A stretch of 21,708 nucleotides of DNA, taken from contig DATDMG010000129.1 in NCBI GenBank assembly GCA_036518955.1, forward strand, positions 1 through 21,708, written 5' to 3'. Of this stretch, positions 16,616 through 21,708 are shown piece after piece. Below the pieces are notes generated by a model that ran no database searches, was not told where the DNA came from, and saw nothing but the letters and a program-made list of their open reading frames with translations. A program made the translations under genes and the position numbers. Positions within the stretch are counted from its first letter, which is position 1. Each line of letters opens with the position of its first letter. Source of the DNA: DATDMG01 sp036518955. Lineage in GTDB: Bacteria > Actinomycetota > Actinomycetes > Actinomycetales > Kineosporiaceae.

Positions 16616-17290
16616 GTGAGTAATCCGCAGCTGCCCGCCGTCCCCGCGACCCGCCTTCGGCGGCCGTCGTGGCGGGACGCCAGGTTGCTCGTCGGGGTAC
16701 TCATCGTGCTGCTGTCAGTCGTCCTCGGGGCCCGGGTGGTCGCGCTCGCCGACCGCACGGTCCCGGTCTATGCGGCCACGGCGGCGCTTCCGTCCGGCCA
16801 CGTGCTGGCGCGCACGGATCTCCAGGTGGTGCGCGTGCGTCTCGGCTCCGGGACGGCGCCGTACCTCTCCGCGCTGCGCTCTCCGCCGCTCGGCCTGGTG
16901 CTCGCCCGTCCGGTGGGTGCCGGCGAGCTGGTACCGCTGGCCGCCCTCGGCGCCGCCAGCAGCATCACCCGCCGGCCGGTGGGCATCCCCTTGCCGGAGC
17001 CACGACCCGTCGGTCTGCAGCCCGGGGCGCCGGTCGATGTCTGGTCCTCCGCCAAGGATTCCGCCGGCGGTACCACCGGCTACCGGTCCCCGGTCCGCCT
17101 CGTGGCCGGAGCCGAGGTCTATGCGGTGTCCCGGGCCGAGTCGGGCCTTGTCGCGGGCGCCGGCGAGAGCGTTCAGGTCCTGCTGGAGGAGGCGGAGCTC
17201 CGATCGGTTCTCGACGCCCTCGCCAACGGGGCGAAGCTGGTCGTCGTCCCGGCCCCGGGTGGCGTCCCGGCCCCGGGAGCCGCTGGATGA
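16616..17290 (+). CDS. SAF-domain membrane protein (CpaB-like)
   Basis: A 224-residue protein. A short Pro/Arg N-terminus leads into one membrane segment (about 27-47, LLVGVLIVLLSVVLGARVV). An SAF domain follows (about 55-125): VPVYAATAALPSGHVLARTDLQVV and LGLVLARPVGAGELV. A C-terminal part with LQPGAPVDVW and LVEEAELRSVLDALANGAKLVVVP-like features resembles the rest of CpaB/RcpC. In Flp pilus systems CpaB is a periplasmic assembly protein. Here no CpaA, CpaC, CpaF or Flp pilin gene is nearby, so pilus assembly is not supported by context. Its TGA overlaps the next gene's ATG as ATGA, pointing to a joint function with the CpaE-like ATPase. Confidence 0.85.
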   Translation: MSNPQLPAVPATRLRRPSWRDARLLVGVLIVLLSVVLGARVVALADRTVPVYAATAALPSGHVLARTDLQVVRVRLGSGTAPYLSALRSPPLGLVLARPVGAGELVPLAALGAASSITRRPVGIPLPEPRPVGLQPGAPVDVWSSAKDSAGGTTGYRSPVRLVAGAEVYAVSRAESGLVAGAGESVQVLLEEAELRSVLDALANGAKLVVVPAPGGVPAPGAAG

Positions 17291-18777
17291 CGCTGCCGGT
17301 GCTCACAGCCGTCACCGGGAACTGGGAGGCCACGCTCGTCGCCGGTCTGGAGCGTTCGTCCAACGACGTCCGCGTGGTGCGCAGGTGCGTCGACCTTGCG
17401 GAGTTGCTCTCCGCGGCGGCCGCCGGGCTCGGGCGGGCGGCCGTCCTCTCGGCCGATCTGGCCCGGTTGGACCGGGAGGCGGTCGCGCAGCTCCAGCAGA
17501 GCGGGCTGGCCGTGGTCGGGGTGACGGATCCTGGCGACGACGAGGCGGGGAGGCGGCTGCTCAACCTCGGGATCCCCCGCGTGGTCTCCGCGGACGTCGG
17601 AGCCGCCGAACTCGCCCTGGTGGTGATCGGCGCCGTCGAGAATCTTGCCAGACACTCTCCGGACGGCGGCCCGGCCGACTCCGCCCCGCCGGACCTCGGG
17701 CAGGCGCCGGGCGGTGGGCTCGCGCGAGACCTCGGTCGGGCCGCGGCCGATCCGCGGGCCGGGTCCTGGGGCCGCGGTCCTGCCGCGGTGCGGCCGAGCG
17801 CTGTGCCGATGGTCGCGGCCGACCCCGCCGACGCGCTCGCCCGAGCGCCCTCGTGGGTGTCGGACGCCGTGGCGGCACATCGACCCGGTGGGCGGTCGGG
17901 CCGCGTGGTCGCGGTCTGGGGCCCGACCGGCTCTCCCGGCCGGACGACGGTGGCGGTGTCCCTGGCGGCCGAGTTCGCCCAGCGAGGTGTCCCGACGCTG
18001 CTCGTCGATGCGGACACCTATGGGCCGAGCGTGGCGCAGACCCTGGGTCTGCTCGATGAGAGCGGCGGGATCGCCGGCGCTGTGCGAGCGGCGAATTCCG
18101 GGGCCCTGGACATCCACCGGCTGGCTCGGCTGGCACCGTGCGTGTCACCCACCTTGCGCGTGCTGACCGGGCTGCCGCAGCCGTCGCGCTGGCCGGAGCT
18201 GCGGCCGAGCGCGTTGGAGGCAGTCTGGCAGTGCGCCCGATCGCTCGCCCGGTGGGTGGTGATCGACTGTGGCTTCTGCCTGGAGACCGATGAGGAGTTG
18301 ACCTTCGACACGTCGGCCCCGCGACGAAACGGTGCCACGCTCTCGGCCTTGGCCGTGGCGGACACCGTGCTCGTGGTCGGGTCGGGCGATCCCGTGGGCC
18401 TGCAGCGCTTGGTCCGGGGGCTGTCGGAGCTCAACGACGCGTTCGGCCCGGCGATCCAGCGGCACGTGGTGGTGACCAGGGTGCGGGCCGCCGCCGTCGG
18501 CTCGCCGCCCGAACGCCGGATCGCGGATGCCCTGCGCCGCTACGCGGAGGTACGCGACCCCTGGTTCGTGCCGGACGACCGCTCCGCCCTCGACGAGGCG
18601 ATGCTCGCCGGCCGCATGCTCTCGGAGATGAACCCCAACTCCCCCGCCCGGCGCGTCTTCAGTGAACTTGCCGTTCATCTGGAGGAGCAGGTGCTGGCCG
18701 ACGGGCTGGCCGTCGCCGATGACGTGCTCGACGGACCGGCCGGACTGACGCGCGCGGGCGGCCACCCGTCGCGGTGA
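17287..18777 (+). CDS. CpaE/TadZ-like P-loop ATPase
   Basis: A 496-residue protein from ATG 17287, coupled to the SAF gene. Residues about 1-125 look like an atypical receiver domain (TAVTGNWEATLVAGLERS to ALVVIGAVENLA), as in CpaE/TadZ. An Ala/Pro/Gly linker follows (about 125-200). The MinD/ParA-type ATPase starts with VVAVWGPTGSPGRTTVAVSLA; the deviant Walker A reads G215-S-P-G-R-T-T221, so the conserved lysine is replaced by Arg219. Walker A' is TLLVDADTYGPSVAQTLGL and Walker B is RWVVIDCGF. Later blocks include ADTVLVVGSGDPVGLQRLVRGL. CpaE-type proteins position pilus machinery at the pole. Without other pilus genes nearby, the role here is open. Confidence 0.87.
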   Translation: MTLPVLTAVTGNWEATLVAGLERSSNDVRVVRRCVDLAELLSAAAAGLGRAAVLSADLARLDREAVAQLQQSGLAVVGVTDPGDDEAGRRLLNLGIPRVVSADVGAAELALVVIGAVENLARHSPDGGPADSAPPDLGQAPGGGLARDLGRAAADPRAGSWGRGPAAVRPSAVPMVAADPADALARAPSWVSDAVAAHRPGGRSGRVVAVWGPTGSPGRTTVAVSLAAEFAQRGVPTLLVDADTYGPSVAQTLGLLDESGGIAGAVRAANSGALDIHRLARLAPCVSPTLRVLTGLPQPSRWPELRPSALEAVWQCARSLARWVVIDCGFCLETDEELTFDTSAPRRNGATLSALAVADTVLVVGSGDPVGLQRLVRGLSELNDAFGPAIQRHVVVTRVRAAAVGSPPERRIADALRRYAEVRDPWFVPDDRSALDEAMLAGRMLSEMNPNSPARRVFSELAVHLEEQVLADGLAVADDVLDGPAGLTRAGGHPSR

Positions 18778-18782
18778 CGGCG

Positions 18783-19235
18783 TCACTCCGCCGGGCTGCC
18801 CGGCTCCGGATCGTCGAAATCGCCCTCGCCGGGCCAGTCGTCCGGCCAGTTGTCCGCCCAGGCGGCGTCGTCGTCCTCGTCCCGGCAGGGGCGGTCATCC
18901 GTGCCGACCTCCCCCGGCCGGGTGGGCGCGCCGCCGTCAGGCGGACTGTCGGGTGCGCCGTCCGGCTGACCTCCGGGTGCGCTGACAGGCTGAGCTCCGG
19001 CTCCGTGCTCGGACTCGTCGTGCTCGGACTCGTCGTGCTCGGGCTCGGCCGCCGGCTGAGCCTCGGGCTCTGGCCCGGAGGGCGGCGGCTCGGCCCCGGG
19101 GCCTTCGGCCAGCCGCGGGCCCCGGGTGCCGGCGTGCTGAGGGTTACCCTGGTCACGGCTGGCCCGGTGTGCTGCTCCGACGCCACGGCTGGCCGGGGAG
19201 CGGTGGCCGAGGAGAGGCCCGCCGTTATCGAACAT
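18783..19235 (-). CDS. SOS-regulated acidic low-complexity protein, unknown function
   Basis: A 150-residue protein from ATG 19235, beginning MFDNGGPLLGHRSPASRG. I do not recognise a family. It is rich in Pro, Glu, Asp and Gly. Its centre carries DESEH repeats, and the C-terminus is strongly acidic with spaced aromatic residues (AAWADNWPDDWPGEGDFDD). No membrane segment, signal or catalytic motif is seen, and it is probably mostly disordered. Codons end almost always in G or C, like neighbouring genes, supporting real coding. The ATG lies inside a perfect LexA-type box, and a -10 TACGAT lies exactly 7 nt upstream with TTGGGC 17 bp before that. This predicts a leaderless, damage-induced mRNA. 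It converges on the CpaE-like gene with only 5 bp between stops. The plus-strand frame over the same DNA is judged a shadow. Confidence 0.68.
   Translation of the reverse strand: MFDNGGPLLGHRSPASRGVGAAHRASRDQGNPQHAGTRGPRLAEGPGAEPPPSGPEPEAQPAAEPEHDESEHDESEHGAGAQPVSAPGGQPDGAPDSPPDGGAPTRPGEVGTDDRPCRDEDDDAAWADNWPDDWPGEGDFDDPEPGSPAE
19005..19042. repeat. 15-bp tandem repeat encoding DESEH
   Basis: GTGCTCGGACTCGTC occurs at 19005-19019 and 19020-19034, with a partial third copy from 19035. On the minus strand it encodes the pentapeptide DESEH in frame. Confidence 0.85.
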
Positions 19236-19244
19236 GTGTTCGAT
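19227..19244. promoter_or_regulatory. Perfect SOS (LexA) box
   Basis: ATCGAACATGTGTTCGAT is an 18-bp perfect palindrome containing TCGAAC-N4-GTTCGA, the actinobacterial/Gram-positive-type LexA operator. It overlaps the minus-strand -10 (by its last two bases) and the first three codons of the gene starting at 19235, so LexA binding would block that promoter. It is also about 114 bp upstream of the divergent HAD gene. No other matching box was seen in the window. Confidence 0.85.
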
Positions 19245-19271
19245 CGTACGCGTGTTCGGCGTGTCGCCCAA
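19243..19271 (-). promoter_or_regulatory. Promoter of the SOS-box gene (leaderless)
   Basis: On the minus strand TTGGGC (19271-19266) is followed by 17 bp and TACGAT (19248-19243). Seven bases later is the ATG at 19235. The spacing fits a sigma-A-type promoter whose transcription start coincides with the start codon. Confidence 0.6.
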
Positions 19272-19344
19272 GAGGGGACGGCCAGTGGCGGTATCTTCCC
19301 CGCCTCACCAGGCCGCCGCCGGCGGTCGTCGTGCCGCCGGTGCC

Positions 19345-19350
19345 TACGAT
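19345..19350 (+). promoter_or_regulatory. -10 element with leaderless spacing before the HAD gene
   Basis: TACGAT lies 7 nt before GTG 19358, matching the leaderless arrangement. No TTG-type -35 is found at 17-18 bp. Confidence 0.45.
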
Positions 19351-19357
19351 GACGAGC

Positions 19358-20224
19358 GTGACGGAGCAGGACCTTGGTGGGCTGGTGGTCGACTGGGGCG
19401 GTGTGCTCACCGCTTCGCTGGATGGCGCGATGGCCGCGTGGACCATTCAGGACAGAGTGAACTACGAACATTTCCGGGACGTGATGCGCGACTGGGTCCG
19501 CGGGCAGGCGACCGTTGGGTCGTCAGCGGCGGGTGTGGGGCGCCCTGCTGGGCCGGTGCCTTCGGAGCCCACCGCGGCGAGGGCGGTCGGCGGTCGGCGG
19601 TCGGCGCCGCGGCATGGGGGAGGGCAGCCCGGTGAAGGGCTGCCCGGTGGGGGAGAACCCGGTGAAGGGGGTGGGGGAGAACCCGGTGAAGGGCCGGTCG
19701 CGGAGGTGGAGGAAGCGGACGACGCCGGCCCGGCAGGAGCTTCGCCCGTCCATCGGCTGGAGCGGGGCGAGCTGTCCGTGGCCGAGTTCGAGACGACGCT
19801 CGCCGAGGAACTCGCACGCCGCGGCTCCCCCGTACGCGCGGAAGGGCTGCTGGGCCGCATGCTGGGGGGTCTGGCGCAGCTGGAGGACGACATGGTGGGC
19901 CTGGTGAGGCGGGCGCGGGCTGCCGGGGTGCGCACTGCGCTGCTGTCGAACTCCTGGGGTGACGACTATCCGGAGCAACTCTGGGACGGGATGTTCGACA
20001 CCCTCGTCATCTCGGGCCGCGTGGGCATGCGGAAGCCGGAACCGGAGATCTTTCGATACACCTGCGCCCAACTGGGCCTGCCGCCGTCCGCCTGCGTGAT
20101 GGTGGACGACCTGCCGCACAACGTGGCCGGTGCGGTGGCGGTCGGCATGGTGGGAGTGCTGCACACCCGCTACGAGACGACGGCCGAGGAACTGGAGATC
20201 CTCTTCGGCGCCTCGCTCCGCTGA
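19358..20224 (+). CDS. HAD-family hydrolase with low-complexity insertion
   Basis: A 288-residue HAD-IA-like hydrolase. Motif I is LVVDWGGVLT with nucleophile D12; the usual acid/base Asp two residues later is Gly, as in other D-x-G-G members. Motif II is TALLSNSWG, motif III RVGMRKPEPEIF and motif IV VMVDDLPHNV. The cap helices start at NYEHFRDVMRDWV and resume at LERGELSVAEFETTLAEELARRG. Between them is an inserted Gly/Pro/Glu-rich stretch of about 75 residues (about 52-125) built from GGEPGEG repeats. Substrate is unknown. GTG 19358 is chosen because of the -10/N7 spacing and because the protein core starts there; ATG 19349 is also in frame. It is divergent from the SOS-box gene. Confidence 0.87.
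   Translation: MTEQDLGGLVVDWGGVLTASLDGAMAAWTIQDRVNYEHFRDVMRDWVRGQATVGSSAAGVGRPAGPVPSEPTAARAVGGRRSAPRHGGGQPGEGLPGGGEPGEGGGGEPGEGPVAEVEEADDAGPAGASPVHRLERGELSVAEFETTLAEELARRGSPVRAEGLLGRMLGGLAQLEDDMVGLVRRARAAGVRTALLSNSWGDDYPEQLWDGMFDTLVISGRVGMRKPEPEIFRYTCAQLGLPPSACVMVDDLPHNVAGAVAVGMVGVLHTRYETTAEELEILFGASLR
19647..19693 (+). repeat. 24-bp tandem repeat in the HAD insertion
   Basis: A 24-bp unit starting GTGGGGGAGAACCCGG occurs at 19647-19670 and again from 19671 to 19693. A partial, diverged copy lies before it. The unit is in frame and encodes GGEPGEG-type octapeptides. Confidence 0.85.
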
Positions 20225-20268
20225 CGGCCCGGTGCCGAGCATCACGCCCGGCACGGGGCAGCCGTCAG
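20221..20268. terminator. Large hairpin between the HAD and membrane-protein genes
   Basis: CTGACGGC (20221-20228, containing the HAD stop) pairs perfectly with GCCGTCAG (20261-20268). Inside, GTGCCG (20232-20237) pairs with CGGCAC (20249-20254). It lies between convergent genes and is probably a bidirectional terminator. Confidence 0.6.
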
Positions 20269-20298
20269 TTCCGGAAGAGGCCGTCAGCTCCAGAAGAG
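20261..20298. repeat. 19-bp near-perfect tandem duplication at a stop codon
   Basis: Units at 20261-20279 and 20280-20298 match at 17 of 19 positions. The second unit contains the last codons and stop of the membrane-protein gene, so the gene end has been duplicated downstream of itself. Confidence 0.85.
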
Positions 20299-21636
20299 CA
20301 GGAGCAGGCCCACGCAGGTCAGCGTGACCATCAGGGCCAGCAGCGGTAGTTGGCCCCGCACGGCCCCCTTCTCCGGGAACAGCGCGACCGCCCGGTCGTG
20401 GGCCAGGACGACGCCGCCGACGTGTCCCAGGACGATGGCCGCGACCTGCAGATTGGCCACGATCCCCGGGGCGACGAGGGCGCTGGACGGCGTGAGGTGC
20501 GCCGTCCCGAGCCAGTCGGCGCCGGTTCCCAGCGGATCGGACAACCGGACGAGCGCCCGCTGCCCTTCCAGCACCAGCAGAGAGTAGTAGTGGGCCACCA
20601 CGTATCCCAGCGCCACCGGGACCAGGGACGGCGCGAAGGCCGCCGGGAGACTCCGGTCGGGTCGGCCGCCGACGACGCCTGCCGCCAGCGTGCACCCGAC
20701 GAACAGCAACGCGATCACCAGCACGGTCGTGACCAGGCCCAGAGTGCCCACCACGATCCGCGGCCAGGCGTGGGACTGGACGAACGACACCCACGCGGTC
20801 GAGCCGGACAGGCCGTCGTACGCGGTCGAACCGACCATCACGGCCACCGTGGCGACGAGTCCGGGGGCCGGCGGCAACGCGTCCAACCCGACGAGCGGCG
20901 CCCGGACGACCAGGGTGCCATCCACCCGCCGGCCGAAGGGTCCGACCAGCCCGTAGAGGCCCGACCAGGCCTCGAAGGCGTCCCCGCGATCGAACCAGGT
21001 GCTGCCGAAGACGAGCGCGGCGACCAGGTGAGTGCCGCAGTAGAGCCCCATCGCCCAGCGCAGGGTCGGCAGGGTGGCGTTGTCCGGGGCGACGAGTTCC
21101 AGCCAGGTGAAGGCGAGCAACCCGGCCGCCGCCGGCCACCAACCGAGCCGAGCCGGCAACGGCCGGATGCCGTCCCGGGGATCAAGGCCCATCGCGCGGT
21201 TCACCAGGGCGTGCCCGGTGCGGATCGGGTTCGCCAGCCGCCACAGCGGCCCGATCAGCACCGACACCGGGACGAGGCCGACCCAGAGCAGGACGTAGCC
21301 GATCCACGGCGCCGGGTTGCGGGCGTCATCCCTGCCGAAGACCAGGGCGAGCAGAGTCCAGGCGAAGGCGAGCAGGCCGATCGCGGCAACTGCCCGGCGG
21401 GTCCATGGGCGGTCCAGCACCCGGCGGGTGGCCGCCGGCAGCGGCCGGCCGGCCCGGGCGCCGTGCAGTCGTTGCTCCCGCCACAGCAGGCCGAGCGCGA
21501 TGAAGGAGATCACCACGGCCAGTGCCGCGCCCGTCACGGTGAGGCCGAGGGGGAGCGGCAGGTCCTCCCGGCCGCCGATGCCATGCGCCGGGGCGGCGAG
21601 CGCGGACCGGCCGGCGGCCCGGAGCGCCGCCGTCAC
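20284..21636 (-). CDS. Polytopic integral membrane protein, unknown function
   Basis: A 450-residue protein from GTG 21636, which overlaps the upstream stop as GTGA. It has about ten membrane segments by eye, for example near residues 30-52, 82-101, 111-132, 166-184 and 192-211, with several more to the end (LLALMVTLTCVGLLLLFWS). Before the first segment is the motif APAHGIGGREDLPLPLGL. Other marks are RLANPIRTGHALVNRAMGLDPRDG, WFDRGDAFEAWSGLYG and VAHYYSLLVLEG. The AHGIGGR-DLPLP motif recalls actinobacterial proteins sometimes labelled fenitrothion-hydrolase-like; I recall this without being able to verify it, and no hydrolase motif is evident. The repeated His/Tyr in membrane segments might bind metal or haem, but this is speculation. 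Confidence 0.85.
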   Translation of the reverse strand: MTAALRAAGRSALAAPAHGIGGREDLPLPLGLTVTGAALAVVISFIALGLLWREQRLHGARAGRPLPAATRRVLDRPWTRRAVAAIGLLAFAWTLLALVFGRDDARNPAPWIGYVLLWVGLVPVSVLIGPLWRLANPIRTGHALVNRAMGLDPRDGIRPLPARLGWWPAAAGLLAFTWLELVAPDNATLPTLRWAMGLYCGTHLVAALVFGSTWFDRGDAFEAWSGLYGLVGPFGRRVDGTLVVRAPLVGLDALPPAPGLVATVAVMVGSTAYDGLSGSTAWVSFVQSHAWPRIVVGTLGLVTTVLVIALLFVGCTLAAGVVGGRPDRSLPAAFAPSLVPVALGYVVAHYYSLLVLEGQRALVRLSDPLGTGADWLGTAHLTPSSALVAPGIVANLQVAAIVLGHVGGVVLAHDRAVALFPEKGAVRGQLPLLALMVTLTCVGLLLLFWS

Positions 21637-21708
21637 CGGACCACGAAGCGCAGGAGCCGCAGCGGCGGCTCGTGGGTCTCGACCTCGTAGACCCCGGCAT
21701 CCTTGAAG
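21633..21708 (-). CDS. C-terminal 24 residues of an unknown protein (truncated by window edge)
   Basis: A minus-strand frame enters from the right edge and ends at TGA 21635-21633, which overlaps the GTG of the membrane-protein gene. The visible end starts FKDAGVYEVETHEPP and finishes LRLLRFVVR. The alternating hydrophobic pattern resembles the last strands of a beta-sandwich or cupredoxin-like domain. It is probably the first gene of an operon with the membrane protein. Too little is visible to name it. Confidence 0.7.
   Translation of the reverse strand, partial: FKDAGVYEVETHEPPLRLLRFVVR

Noticed and set aside
18774..19352. Plus-strand 192-residue frame opposite the SOS-box gene
   Set aside because: It overlaps the minus-strand gene that has the promoter, SOS box and repeats in frame. 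Its Val/Arg/Gly composition is what antisense of an acidic, Pro-rich gene gives, and it also overlaps the CpaE-like stop.
20350..21690. 446-residue plus-strand frame rich in Arg, Gln and Gly
   Set aside because: It has no domain and lies opposite a clear polytopic membrane protein.

Overview
The window is from a high-GC actinomycete chromosome. GTG starts, 4-bp stop/start overlaps and strong G/C third-position bias occur throughout. The block mtrA-mtrB-lpqB-comF-hpf-secA has the same order as M. tuberculosis Rv3246c-Rv3240c, and an Rv3235-type gene lies just beyond secA. The genus cannot be fixed from the sequence. I see no rRNA, tRNA, insertion sequence, prophage or CRISPR array, so this is mostly ordinary core chromosome.

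Layout: (1) 1-248, minus: the proline/glycine-rich N-terminus of a protein that runs off the left edge, divergent from mtrA. (2) 507-5132: the MtrAB two-component system and lipoprotein LpqB, tightly coupled. (3) 5369-7030: comF and long-form hpf, closed by a strong hairpin. (4) 7275-8621: a YcaQ/AlkX-type DNA glycosylase, ending in a hairpin that covers its stop codon. (5) 10496-8704, minus: a double-GNAT protein and a single-GNAT protein overlapping by GTGA. (6) 10697-13420: secA. (7) 15451-13531, minus: VOC protein, LysM membrane protein and an Rv3235-family protein. (8) 15577-16122: a conserved-looking unknown, divergent from the VOC gene across a perfect 18-bp palindrome. (9) 16460-16206, minus: a small excisionase/BldC-like DNA-binding protein, divergent from an SAF-domain (CpaB-like) and CpaE-like ATPase pair. 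(10) 19235-18783, minus: a small acidic low-complexity protein whose start codon sits inside a perfect actinobacterial SOS box. (11) 19358-20224: a HAD hydrolase with a repeat-built insertion. (12) 21708-20284, minus: the end of an unknown gene and a polytopic membrane protein.

Functionally the first half covers cell-envelope signalling (MtrAB-LpqB), ribosome hibernation (HPF), DNA uptake or salvage (ComF), crosslink repair and protein export (SecA). The second half contains less characterised actinobacterial genes.

The observation most worth following is the SOS-box gene at 18783-19235. It has a TTG-type -35, a 17-bp spacer, a TACGAT -10 and exactly 7 bp to an ATG, and the LexA palindrome covers the end of the -10 and the first codons. 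This predicts a leaderless, DNA-damage-induced mRNA for an uncharacterised acidic protein. Two plus-strand genes (15577 and 19358) show the same -10/N7/GTG geometry.
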